A program made the translations under genes and the position numbers. From assembly GCA_022478985.1 (NCBI GenBank), contig JAKSZP010000002.1:1-64000 (forward strand): a DNA stretch of 64,000 nt, written 5' to 3'. The DNA is from Massospora cicadina (taxonomy: Eukaryota; Entomophthoromycota; Entomophthoromycetes; Entomophthorales; Entomophthoraceae). This document shows positions 24,772 through 36,182 of this stretch, piece after piece. Below the pieces are notes generated by a model that saw only the letters and a program-made list of their open reading frames with translations, made no database searches and was not told the DNA's origin. The first letter of the stretch is position 1, and every line of letters starts with the position of its first letter.

Positions 24772-25259
24772 TATTAATAAATTCAAAAATATTCTGAATT
24801 GAGAGTCAAAGTCAAGTTTTGGGATTATTGGTGACTGAGGCCAAGGATAAACAAATAAGTTTTTATTTTGAGATAAGCCAACGAGTTGGGCTGAGGCTGA
24901 TCAGTTGACTGGCAATGGTGCCATAGGATCCAGAAGTAGAGCTCAAGAGGGACAATCCACCAACTGGAGTTAATAATATAAAATTATAAGAGGAAATTAG
25001 CAGCAAATGCTGACTGAATCAAAGTAATACATTTGACGTGAGGAATAATAAATCATGAGGGATGATTTCCAGCCAGAGAGCTGTTGATTGGAATCTCCAT
25101 CTAGAGAGCTGATGATTGAGAGATAGTAATTAATGTTAATGGTGTTGAAAGTTGATGTATCTTATATAAATTGTTGATTCTCCATCTAATAATAAAAATC
25201 ATTAATCTTCTCTTTATTTGTATTTAAAATAATGAGGATGTCTACATCCATCAGTTTAA

Positions 25260-25980
25260 AGTGGATGTAATTCAGCTTGGATGGTGGAGGAGGAATTTGA
25301 AGATCCCTAGAGGTTAAGTGCTGGGTGAATACACTTTTTTGGCTGACAAAACCAATTTACAAACTTAAATTACAAAATACTTCAGGTGAACTTGCCCAGT
25401 CATTGGAGACAGCGATGGACAAGTGAGGATTAACCATGAGATGGAGGAGCAAGGGGTCAGGCTGCCCAGGAAGGAGATATACCGGTTCCCACCAAGAAAT
25501 GTTGATCTTCTAAGATAAAGTTGGTATCCATCTGGTTTGGGGATCTCCATGCGGAGCTGTAGGGAAAGGTCACTGATGATGGTTAGAAAACAAGGGCCAG
25601 CAGTCTTCATACTGTTTGGCCTGCCACACTAATAGAGTTCCCAGATTACTTCAGATGGAAATTTGCGACGCTCCTATTGTGGGTTCTTTGAGCACCTGGT
25701 GGATTTCTATTAGAAAAAATGCTGACAAGGCAAGAAAAGTGGAATCAGCTTAGGGTGTTAGGCACCCTCCGCTGATGACTCTTTGCCTCCTCCTGAGGTT
25801 ACTGTTTCTACCCTCTCTGAATGTTGCGTCCAATTCTCACCTGATAAAGTGGAATTACAAGACATACTAAATCTAGTAAAAAGATTAACTTCCTCTTTAG
25901 TTTGCTCCTCCTGGAACACTTCTGCCAGTAAGATTACCTATTCCATTCCTTATTTTGACACTGAGATTACCTATTGAAGT
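25260..25980 (+). pseudogene. Element G gag, C-terminal part
   Basis: A degraded zinc-knuckle region is suggested near 25655-25720 (RSYCGFFEHLVDFY), comparable to YCTHCKKTNHTVDFC of element C but missing Cys residues. Downstream, 25783-25977 is open and leads into the protease. The minus-strand frame at 25365-25610 is taken as a shadow. Confidence 0.45.
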
Positions 25981-25989
25981 AGTTGCCAT

Positions 25990-26300
25990 AAAGTGAAAAT
26001 TCTGGCCATAGTTGATACCAGATTGCTGGTTAACGTCTTTTTGTCTTGACTGGTCAAACGGATAAAATTTGTATAAGATCAAAACTTCACCTTGGATTAT
26101 GGAACTGCGGGGCCTCAGAAGACCAATCTCTGAATACATAAGCCTTGTCACTCTAGTTTATATTGCTGTTGTGTCATCCCAGCAGTTGTGGTAGAGAATG
26201 ATGGTATAATCTCCTCATGGACATTCAACTCCTTGTTGAATTTGACACCAAAATTAGTCACAATGTTTATATTTTTATTCTAAGATATTGCATTCCACTA
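25990..26300 (+). pseudogene. Element G aspartic protease remnant
   Basis: The frame near 25995-26050 reads VKILAIVDTRLLVNVFLS. Compared with IVDSGAPVNIVS in A and IIDTGSLVNVF in C, the active-site Gly is Arg, so the protease is dead. The downstream stretch is related to the proteases of the other elements. Confidence 0.65.
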
Positions 26301-26429
26301 GTTGTTAAAAAATTTATATAGAGAAAGTAAGAAGGAAAACTAGGAGTTATTTAATGGAGCGTTCATACTTCATTGAGCAGCTAAGGTATCAAGTAGTTAA
26401 GCCAAAAACTAAACTGCCTTTTTACAGTG

Positions 26430-26620
26430 CTGAGGCTAAAGAAGGGATTTCCATATAATTGAACAACTGAGTAGTTATACTACAAAATCTCAAATACTGG
26501 TCGTCACAGGGATTCAAATTACCATTTAACTGGACCATCTGTTGGAAATTTTTGGAGACTTTAATTTGGTCATCCGTGAGCCTTTTACCTGCCCTGGGGT
26601 GCCAGATCCTGCTTATTAGG
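26430..26620 (+). pseudogene. Element G dUTPase-like remnant
   Basis: Two short blocks are comparable to the other elements: EAKEGISI, then in another frame SQILVVTGIQITI followed by DHLLEIFGDF. They correspond to motif 1, the Thr-Gly strand and the region before motif 2. Frameshifts and stops lie between. The position between protease and RT supports the call. Confidence 0.45.
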
Positions 26621-26999
26621 GGCCCTAACCAACTTGATGTCTAATTACACTAATAACCCTGTACATATTCCGCAAAATCAACCTGAGGCTTATGTTCAGG
26701 CTCTACCCACTGATTAAGTTGAATCCATTTGTTTGCGGAAATCAGAGCAATTTGGGTATTAATGATAGCACCACCATTACCCATGTGGGTGTAAAGATAG
26801 GTGACTTTCACCCATGAGCAGCAGCATCAAGCGGATGCTTTAATATATAGTACCTTGACATATTTTAAAAAGGTTTAATCAACTTTAAGATTAAATATTG
26901 AATACAGCATAGAGTGCTTATGGGAGACTCTCCTCCAATTATACTCAATCATACTTGAAATCTAAGGGTGAAGAAGCCCAGATGGCGAAGGAGATGAAG

Positions 27000-28200
27000 C
27001 AACTCTTGGACGCCTGATCACTTAAGCCCTCACAAAGTTCATAGTCCTCACCATCGCTTCTTATATGTAAAAAGGATGGTGGGCATTGGGTGGTAATGGA
27101 TTACCATTAATTGAATGCCCTTACTTAAAAAAATGTTATCTGCTACCACTAGTTGATGATCACTATATCTCCAGGCTGGTTCCCAAATCCTCTCTGCATT
27201 GTATTTTGATAATAGCTACTGGAAGATTGAGCTTGTGCTGAAAAATCAGGAGAAATATGTCCAAAGCAAGTGAGGGGTTGTCTAAAACTATGAGAATGCT
27301 CCAAGGACTAGGCAACGCCTCATCCGGTTTCCAAAAGGTGATAAATGACCTAGGGGATTAGAAGATGCCATGTGTGTTAGTCTACCTCAATGATGTGACC
27401 ATGTCCTTCACACCTTCAACCAACACCTCACTAATTTGAAGGAAGATTTTAAATGATTATGCTCTGTGTCAATAAAGCTAAAACCAACCACTTGCAAGTT
27501 TTATAAAATGAATTGGAATTTATTGGGCATAAAGTTACTTAGGAAGGGATATTGACATTACTAAACAAAGTAGTTACTATTAAAAGACGACTCAACCATT
27601 TAGTTTACACAATATACAGGTTTTCCTTGGGATATCCAGCTACTATCAACAAATTATCCCCACTTTGATGAGCTTTCCAAACTCTTAATATATATGATCC
27701 ATAAGGAGGCTCAATTCCAATTAGAGACAACTCAACAACAAGCTTTTGACACCCTGAGGAAAGATCACATGATCACTCCTGAAATGGTACATCTCAAGTT
27801 TAATAAAATGTTTATTCTTTCCACTGATGCTAGCGATGAGCTATTAGGGCCATTTTGGAACAAATTGATGCAAAACAAGTTGACCATCCTATAGCATTTT
27901 TCAATAAGACACCAATCTAGGCGAAGAGGAATTACGGCATTATTAATTTCAAATGCCTAGCTGTATTAATTGCCATTAGGAATTTTAATCCTTTTCTATA
28001 TGAGAATCGTTTTACAGTGGTTATTGATTATGCCTCCCTATGGTGGCTACAACAAATGAAAAATCCAGAGGGACGGCTGGCACGCTGGGCCCTCAAAATA
28101 TAAAGTTTTTGACCTTTTCATTATTCATCGTTCCAGAATGATACAACAGATGGATGAAGGATTGTCTTAACTACCCATATTGACACTTCATGCCTACAAG
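27000..28200 (+). pseudogene. Element G reverse transcriptase and RNase H remnant
   Basis: RT starts near 27060 with CKKDGGHWVVMDY. A Tyr-Trp-Lys-Ile-Glu-Leu block lies near 27215, and the active-site strand near 27375-27400 reads VLVYLNDVTM, with Asn for the first Asp. RNase H follows: at 27694-27894 the open frame contains FILSTDASDELLGPF with the first catalytic Asp. The remainder has stops. Confidence 0.7.
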
Positions 28201-28249
28201 AAAGATTGGATTTATAAACTTCTTGAAATTTCTAAGGAATGGAGCCAAG

Positions 28250-29390
28250 TGACTCCTGAGGTTCAGCATTGTTTGAAGAAGATGCCCATATGACCCAAAC
28301 TTAAGATGGATTATTGTATAAACAAGTTGGAAACTCTAGGTTGCCATATGTTTGCTCATCATCTAGAATGGAGATTTCCCTGGAGGGCCATTTGACTGAA
28401 GGTTTTAGAGCCACAATGAAAAACCATCATTGACTGTAGAAGCAATACTACTGGGAAGGGATGATTGAGTCAATCCAAGGCGTCATCAATTCCTGTCTTA
28501 TTTTTGTGTATCCATAACCTCCAAATCCAATGTATCAAAACCAGGTCATGGGTTTAATCGTCCCATTTGTTACTGTCAGAATTGATATTGTTGGTCCGCT
28601 ACCTACGGCAATGTATGAAACAGGCAGAACATACTGGCAGTCAATCACTTCAAAAAAGGGGTGAGGCCATCTCAGTTGCTTCACCCACTTTTAAAGCGAC
28701 CTATTTATTTTTACTTCAACAGGTTCACCTTTCATAATAGCCTATTAATACTGTAATCCAAAAAACGGAACCAACTTTATATCACAAGTAATTTTTGACA
28801 TTTTTTATGGGCACTTATCTCTCTTTTACTACTACATATCATCCCACTACTAAGAGAGCAGTGGAACAAGCTAATAGAACTCTAATTGCTATCCTCCATA
28901 AGATGACTCAATTTTACCCATCTTAGTAAATTGAACCCCTTTCAGCGGCTCTATTGGCATACTATTTGAGTTACCATTGAGTTATCCAGATGTCACCTTT
29001 TTGAGCTCTATATAGCTGAGAGCTGATCTTACCTTCAAGTGTTTAACCCATATTGGAGACCTCTTATGCCAGAAACAGCTGAGCTTGCAATGCAAAGATT
29101 GTGGATATATTATTTTGACGACAAGCTTTAGCTGCCAAGTCTATGGGAACTATAAGTATTTGAGAGAAGCAATGCCCAGAGACCAGTTTTGCCTGAGTTT
29201 TATTTAGGCGATTTGCCTTGTTCTATCACAACCAGCCAGGGTTAGGTTTAAAAGATTAGATTATTTTGTTCAGGGCCATATTGATTATTTACTGTTAAGT
29301 AAAGGAGTAATTAATCACCCTTACATCAAATTGAGCTCCATTGTAAATTGAAACCATGCTCAATTTCTTTTAAGCTATGTACCTTCTTGC
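28250..29390 (+). pseudogene. Element G integrase remnant
   Basis: A zinc-binding region lies near 28350-28500, and the core starts near 28570 with an Ile-Asp-Ile-Val-Gly-Pro-Leu-Pro block that keeps the first catalytic Asp. The HPTT / Val-Glu-Gln-Ala-Asn-Arg-Thr-Leu region near 28850 corresponds to the third catalytic block. The C-terminal part near 29245-29330 reads RFKRLDYFVQGHIDYLLLSK. Heavily mutated. Confidence 0.6.
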
Positions 29391-29405
29391 ATGATCTTGA
29401 GAGGG

Positions 29406-30166
29406 TGTAGGGTTTCCATTTTTAAGCTCGATGGTGCTATTTTTGAGAATCCTGACAGTTAATAACTGAAGGCAACTGAGTCGCATGATACATATATTTA
29501 TTTAAAATGGTGCCAAGTCACTGCTTATGCCTCTTAGCTAGAGTGTCCTTCCTATGGTAAGTATGGCAAAGTGGACTTAATGAAGTCAGGTACCAAAGCA
29601 AGATATAGAACTAGCAATGTAACTTTGTTATAGTATAAATTAGGGGTTTTTATATGACACTATTAACAATATATCCTAAAAGGAAAATTTTAAATATTAA
29701 CAATGGGGGTGACATCCGTAAGGAGGGCACTTGGTCAGATGATGCATTCTAGATGTTATGATGCCATTGTATCATATTTTTGTTAGGAAAAAATTATGAG
29801 CTAAATACCTATGTCAAATAATATTGGGGGTCACTTAGGTTGAACACTCAGCAGCTTCTTGATTAGACCCTTTTTTGGGTTCATCCTAATTTATTGTATT
29901 AAGTGCCACTTTAAGTATTTGTTGCCTGACCTTCTGATGATCCGTAATTTTGATGCAGGAATTAATATCAGGGCATCTTTGGCTCAATCAGGTCCATTGG
30001 AGTTTTCCTAGAGTCAAATAGAGCTGCGGTGGCTATCAATTTCTCTGAGTAATATATTGATGTAATTGATTTAAACCCCTTCTCAAACCTAGGTGTCAAT
30101 TTAGCTAAGGGAGTCAGGAGATTGATATTCTTCCCATAATGTCTGTTATCAAAATATGTAACATCA
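29406..30166 (-). repeat. 3' LTR of element D
   Basis: It runs on the plus strand from TGTAGGGTTTCC to TGTAACATCA. It aligns with 36183-37642 on both sides of the insertion in that copy, for example at GTATGGCAAAGTGGAC and GCCTGACCTTCTGATGAT. A purine stretch (minus strand GAAGGGGT) lies next to its right end. Confidence 0.82.
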
Positions 30167-30269
30167 ACCCCTTCAATATATTAATGGGTAAGCACTGACA
30201 TAAGGATCAGCTATGAACTAAGTTGATCATTACTCCAGTTTCTAAGAGCTTGATTGAGTATTTCTCTCC

Positions 30270-31270
30270 ATGTTTGTATGTGATAGCTTATGCCCATCCC
30301 AGATGGCATCTAATTTCCTCTTTAGGGCACTATTTGGTTGTGATAGTACAGGTAGTCAAAAATCTCAAAGTCAGGTAAAGTTTGGCGTATAGCATTTGAT
30401 ACTTGACCTTCTCTATTAACCATCAAGGCTAGATTTGTCATGGCCTCTGACTGAAGCTCTTTAATCTTCTAAGATAGTCTTTTTAATGCTTTCCCGGACT
30501 CCTCATTATTATCACTGATAACTTCTCAAACTAACAAAGCTGGAATTCAGAGTTCCCTTCCATATGAGCCAAAAAGGAGACGTTTTGATAATTCAAAGGG
30601 AACTTAGCTGGTAAGCCATTAATGCACTTGGGAAGTATTGGTCCCAGTGTAATGGATCAGTAGTGTCCATCTTACATAGTATCAAGACTAGCGTCAACTT
30701 TGCTCTTTCTAATCTAACATTAGCTGATGGGTTGTAAGACGCTGATAATAATTAAGTTCCCATGCTTGTGGCTAAGATTCTCTGAACTATTAATGTAAAG
30801 TTTATCCTGTTATCGCATAGGAGGACATTCAGGCAGACATGCATAGTAAAGATATTTTGATACAGAAAGTTAGCAGTAGCTTTAGAGGTCTGAGTGAGAA
30901 TGGCGATAGCTTCAATTAACTTTTTGAGGTGATTGATCCCAAAAGGATGTATTGATTACCTCCTGTGGAACCAGGTAATTAACCTATGATGTTTAAACTG
31001 ATGTTGAAACGACTTCTGGTAGGTCATGAGCTGATACTTGTACTTGGCCTTATGAGGCGTCTGCTTTTACAAGTAATGCAAGCATCTAAGGCTTCCACTA
31101 CAAAGTACAGGTTTATTCCCAATAGTAATGATCCTTGATCCAATCATAAGTTTTCCTGGCTCCTCCATAGCCTAAAATATTGTGGGATTCCATTATAACT
31201 GGTAATCATTCTGAAGGTCACAATTAATATAGCCAGTCAATTTCTGATTTTCTTGCAAAGTAATCTGTCA
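30270..31270 (-). pseudogene. Element D integrase remnant
   Basis: The sequence parallels the integrase of element J (62724-63900) block by block: the zinc-binding part at about 31030-31260, the core near 30700-30860 and the C-terminal part near 30300-30560. No long frame is open. The call rests mostly on this nucleotide-level parallel. Confidence 0.65.
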
Positions 31271-32720
31271 AGAACCTTTGTATTTCGAGCATGACAATTT
31301 AGCATCTTCTGAAAAGGTAATATTCATCTTCTCAGGTGTCTTGCTTCATAAGTAGGTCGTGTAGCAGGTCAGCTTTGCTATTGTCAAGATATAGTTGGGG
31401 AAACATCGATGAATCCCCCTTGGGTTGGGACCATCTAGTACTAAAAAAAGATATAGTTGGGGCAGTCGAGTCACTCCACCTACATTCATGTGCTTCATTA
31501 CAGCTAAATGGTCTAAATTCATGTCATAGTGCTGAAGCTTGAGAGTCTATATGGATAGTCTTTCTGTCAAATCTATCATAACTTGCAGTCACTTTAAGGA
31601 GGCGTGATCTGCCACAACTGTAAGTCCATACTATAAAAGAAGGGCTGGAAAAGTTTTACTTCCAGGAGAGTAGCTCAGCACAATTTCTATGTGATGATGT
31701 AATTTCGCTCAGCTTTTGAAAGCATTTTGCTATAATATGATACCAGGTGGTCAATGTCGTTTATTTTAGTCTTTGAAAAGGATGACAACTACAGCTAAGT
31801 TGGAGGCAGTGGTAAATTGATTAAGGCCTTTCCGTAGTCTTGATGTAAAAAGATCGGTTGTCCCTTTGACAAACTTTTCATTGACTTAAATGAAGTTCAT
31901 TGCTCTACTCCCTCATATGAAAAGGATATTTTAGACAAGTAGTCATACAAGAGGTTCGGTGAGTTGAGCATAGTTAGGGATAAATTAATGGTAATATCCC
32001 ATCATTTCTTAGAATACCTGTATGTCTCAAAGCTGATTGGCTCTGGCATCTTGGAGATAGCTTCAACCTTATTGTACAAAACTGATCTCCTTTCAACTAA
32101 ATGGCATGACCTATAAAAGTCAAGTCCTGATGGAAAAGAGTACATCTGCAGGTTTTAGTAGGATATGATTCTCTCTTATTCATTGAAACACTTACTTGAG
32201 GTGGTCTAGATGATCAATGAAAGTTTTAGAAAACACCATTATGTCATCTAGGTAAATTATCACACAGATGAGTTTACAATCTTACATGATGTGATCCATT
32301 GATTAATGGAATGAGGCGGGGTGTTGCATATTCCCTGTGGGAGCCAGGTAGGTTGGAACAGTCCTTCCATGCATATTAACGCGCATTTTTATTAGTCTCA
32401 GATGAAAGATCAATCTGCCAATATTGACTGGTGAGATCCATCGTTGAGAATAAATTTGAGCCAGAGAGTCAGGACATGGCATTATCGATCCTTAGAATTA
32501 GATATCAGTCCTTCATGGTGAGGTTACTTAGCTTCCTGTAATACATCACTATTCTGTGACCGCCATTCTTCTTCCTTATGAGTAAAGTGGGGATGACTAT
32601 GCACACTGGGAGTACAAAACTAAGCTTGGCATTTAATAAATGACTAAGCTCATTCTTCAAGTTTTGCTCCTCTACCTACTAAATCCATATTTGGCTTTAA
32701 TAAGATAGGGCTTGAATCTA
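31270..32720 (-). pseudogene. Element D reverse transcriptase and RNase H
   Basis: RT can be read with several frameshifts. The N-terminal block near 32560 reads IRKKNGGHRIVMYY and the active-site strand at about 32235-32265 reads CVIIYLDDIMVF, with both catalytic Asp kept. RNase H is much weaker and lies at about 31300-31900. It is interrupted by the 47 bp tail insertion at 31401-31447. Confidence 0.7.
31401..31447 (+). mobile_element. Ultra-short non-LTR tail insertion 3 (47 bp)
   Basis: The insert contains CTTGGGTTGGGACCATCTAG and ends in an A run. It is flanked by the perfect 15 bp duplication aagatatagttgggg (31386-31400 and 31448-31462). It is the longest of the short copies and shows about 25 more bases of the parent tail than insertion 1. 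Confidence 0.9.
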
Positions 32721-32859
32721 TTACTTTAATACTATAAGTCCAGTCTTTAATTTGTCCATAGTCAGCATCTGACATAAAAAACAATGTGATAATCTCCAAG
32801 TAATTAGAGCACCTTCAAAAGTTTCTCCTGATTTAACTTATTGAATATTTGGACTTGAG

Positions 32860-33245
32860 TGATAGCGCAAATAAAATTATTAGTAGTAGGGCAAAATTTA
32901 AGGTGAGTATCATTAAGTTTTTTTTTGTCAATTTCATCAATGGGAAGTAATTGACCTTTCTAATTATTTAATGCTTCTTGACTAGTATATAACTGTTGGT
33001 TGTATTCCCAACTAATAGCACATTGGTCTGCTGATAGGCTGGAGCAAGGACTCCTGACAAAGCTCTTGGTTCAAACCTACCAACTCAATGGCACTAGTAA
33101 TATGAAGCAAGCAGTTGGGGGTTATACTCAGGGTTATGTTGGTGGAAACAACTCTTTGTTATCCTGGTTTAATTTCTACATCCTCAGTGGCATAAATTGA
33201 TATGCCCTCTGATGCATCTACTGAGTCAGGTAGCTTTTCGTGTCT
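32860..33245 (-). pseudogene. Element D dUTPase-like domain
   Basis: This is the clearest dUTPase match in the window. The minus frame from about 33235 reads SEGISIYATEDVEIKPG, then after one stop a Gln-Arg-Val-Val-Ser-Thr strand, SITPNCLLHITSA and, after a short gap, a Gly-Leu-Asn segment. Motif 1 of dUTPases (Ala-x-Gly-x-Asp-Leu) is SEGISI here, so the metal-binding Asp is Ser. Motif 2 (Arg-Ser-Ser-Leu-Ala) is replaced by SAIEL. The C-terminal part (to about 32860) is weaker. It lies between the protease remnant and RT. Confidence 0.7.
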
Positions 33246-33269
33246 CTTCCAGAGGTAGAATTACAAAGA

Positions 33270-33600
33270 TAAAGTGGAAACAGGATACTCACCCAGACAA
33301 AAGTAACACCTTTTATTGGAGCCTTTATTACCCAAGACAAGAGAAATCATATTAGGGAGTGGTATATACTTCTTTATAGTTTGATAACACCTTTATATTC
33401 AATAATAAACTGTGTACAATGAGTATATCATATTGGCTGTTGTTTAGGGCAACTGCAGGAGTTGAATATACTAATATGCTAACTCAGATTGACAGAGATG
33501 AGTATGCATCTATCGTCTTAATGTTGTTCAGACTGGTGTACTGTACTATCTAAGTATTCAAGGTTTGGGGAAAGATTGATCTTCATGATGAGTCAGGATA
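33270..33600 (-). pseudogene. Element D protease region
   Basis: Assigned by position between the gag end and the dUTPase-like domain. I did not find a clean DSG or DTG motif, so the protease is either badly decayed or lies partly elsewhere. Confidence 0.35.
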
Positions 33601-33699
33601 ACACACTGATAGGTGGTTCCATATCCAAGATAGCCATAACTCAGACCTTCTAAATTCCCACTTCCACTTTAGTAATGGTTCTTCCAAACTTCAGTGGAA

Positions 33700-36150
33700 G
33701 GGAAACACCTCTGAGAAAGAACGTTGCATTGAGCCTCAGGAAGCCTTGGATACTTCTTTTTGTTCTCCAGGAGACTGTGGATGCTCAAAATAGGTCAGAT
33801 CAAAAGAGCAAGATACTGATCAGTATCGCTGGTTGTATTGATTATCCTGGGCATCCAATATCCTAACTGAGGTAAGTGCCTTTGGATCTTGAGCCTCATC
33901 ATATTCTATGTGTATAAATGGTCCAGAACGGCTAGCTCAGCGGGTAAACTTAAAGCAAAATCTTTATCCTCATGACCCCCTTCAGAGTCATCATCAGTTT
34001 TTTTCAAGAACAAGTGAATTGGGCAATTATCATAGTTTTCTTTCAGTTACTTTGGGTCGGTCAGCTTTAGAGATACCTGATCCTAAGACGACCTTCCTTT
34101 TCCCTAATCTGCAAGAGCAGGTTTCTTCTTGAGGCACATATCCTTGGTATAGTTATTCTTTTGCAGTAATTGCATCTTGGCTTTTCCTCCTTCTTAGGCT
34201 TCGCTCCTTCCACGGTATAAACTCTAGGTTTTGTGGAGGCCTTTCAGGAGATCTCTGGGTTGTGTATGTCACCTACATTGAGTAAGGCTTCTTAAATGTA
34301 CAACACGAAATTGAAACTTCATTTGATGGATGTGACATGAATGGGTAGGTCTGAGTTACTATGTAAATCAACAATGACAGCAGCTACTAGATTGTTCAGA
34401 TTGAGCATCTTTGAGGTCAACAGCTTTTAGGATTCCATATAAAAACGTTCAGCAAATTTAGTCAGGTCTTTGTTTCAATGCATCATGATTTCATGAAGGC
34501 CCGTTTCTTCATACTCTGACTCTGCTTTGCCCAATCCTTAATGAGCGCTCCCTATACTTCTCTCCAGGTATGCAGGTCATCCATATGAGGCATCTTAACC
34601 TCTTGAGTCATATGGCTTATGAAAAAATAATATATGCTTAACCTTTTAGTGATTGATCGCACCTTCCATAATGGCTTCATAGATGTAGAGGAAAGATGTG
34701 ATGATACCTTCGCTAGGTGTAAGCTTATCCTTAAATGTAGGCTTAAAGGTAGTGGCCTCCAATATGGTAATGATATATACTTTGGGAACTTTGTATTCAT
34801 TAATCTCAGCTCTTTTGTTGCTCCGTACAAATTTATGTTTGAGTTGATATACTGGTACTGTAGAGGTTGAGCTGTTGCTCCATTTCTTCCAGGGTAAGGC
34901 TTGGCGTAACGTCCAGCAGACTGATTCTTCTTTCAAGAATAATTTTATTATTCTCCAAGTCCTAATGCGGATGTTCAGATCATAATTTTTGTTGGCGAGC
35001 ATATGAGCAGTAGGTTTGAAAAAGCTTATTATCATCCTCTGATACTTCAATGCATTGATTCAAGTCCTCCTTCATTTCCTTGCATTTGGTGCTATGAGGA
35101 GACTTGTCAGTCTTGGCTTTTAATTTTTTTGTGAGATTATTCCAGAGCTTCTCAGCTTTATTGAGGTGCCAATAGACTTGATTAGTGTCCTCTTGACTGG
35201 GGGATTTGCCTCTCGAGTCACCCTCCAATTTGTTAAGTACTCAGTAATGAAATGAGTAAACTCCCAAGTTCCATAGGATGTTAGATCCTGTCCAACACGG
35301 CCACTCAGGAAATAATTATCTGAGCTAATAATGAAGTCTCAGAGGTTTGATGACCTCCAGCTCATAAATTTGTTGTAGGTTCTTGCTCTAGACATGCCTT
35401 AAGGAGGGTTATCTGTTCTCCATCCTGTTGACGGCTATTAGAAGATTGGGCTGCCATTTCCCCATGGTATTAATTTTTGTCTTAAGAGCTCTTTAGTGAA
35501 GGTAATAAAGAATCACTTAGTATTTTCAATTGACTCTGAGACGTTCTTTCAAAGGATCTTCACAGCTTCCTCCACATACATGATGACATCAGGATATGTA
35601 GTCCCCATTTAAATTTGGAGCTGAATGATGTAAGAATGGGTTGCTTTAATCAAATGATGGACGTACCCTATACTTTTAATACTAAACTATATACCTGCTC
35701 ATAGGCTATCCATAAGGCCCCTTGGGTATAAATATGATGGTGGAGTTCCTCATTATGGACTCCTAGTAAATGCTTAATATGAAGAAGCGCAGGGTGCAAG
35801 AATTTTATGATTTAGTGAGATAGATTCACACTTAATCCATAACTCTATGGAATAGAAAGGATTTGTACAGGTTCATGAGAGTCCTGTTTACAGCGGATGC
35901 CCTTTTGTGGGTGGATCTTTCTCCTAGGTTTATGACTCCATGAAGTAAGTCTCAAACTCCTATAATGATGATCCAAATTATATGATGAGATTTGGTAATC
36001 TTTATAAGCTTTTTTTGAACTTCAAATGTGAATATGTGGGTGGACTTCCCATTCAATCATCTTTTTCAGTGTCTCATTGTGCACCCAGCGGGTTACACTA
36101 TCAATTGGGCTATCTTCCATAGAGCGATCAATTAGATGAAGGTATCATTA
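33700..36150 (-). pseudogene. Element D gag
   Basis: Open minus-strand frames at 34552-34830, 34646-35050 (134 codons) and 34980-35228 are Lys/Glu-rich with coiled-coil character (for example NKAEKLWNNLTKKLKAKTD). They lie between the primer-binding site and the protease, where gag belongs. I recognise no capsid motif and no intact zinc knuckle. Confidence 0.5.
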
Positions 36151-36160
36151 AGCGTTGGCT

Positions 36161-36179
36161 GAGCCCATAGTGAGCACCA
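36161..36179 (-). other. Primer-binding site of element D
   Basis: On the minus strand TGGTGCTCACTATGGGCTC begins three bases after the 5' LTR. It is nearly the same as the site of element E (CGGTGCTCACTACAGGG). Confidence 0.75.
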
Positions 36180-36182
36180 GCC

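Larger units (their letters stand above)
23000..25260 (+). repeat. LTR-like block splitting element G gag, host of a mariner
   Basis: Without the mariner this block is about 950 bp of AT-rich non-coding sequence. Its right part has TATATAAAT followed by an AT-rich stretch (about 25160-25200), as in an LTR promoter. It separates two gag parts of G. No second copy exists in the window, so edges and nature are uncertain; a solo LTR is the simplest reading. Confidence 0.4.
21961..29405 (+). mobile_element. Ty3/Gypsy element G (plus strand, fragmented)
   Basis: Pieces in the right order define this element: gag N-terminus (about 21990-22990), an interrupting LTR-like block with a mariner (about 23000-25260), the end of gag (25260-25780), protease, dUTPase-like domain, RT, RNase H and integrase (to about 29390). 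A purine-rich CTTGAGAGGG then abuts the left LTR of element D at 29406. No 5' LTR was identified. It is one of the most decayed elements here. Confidence 0.7.
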
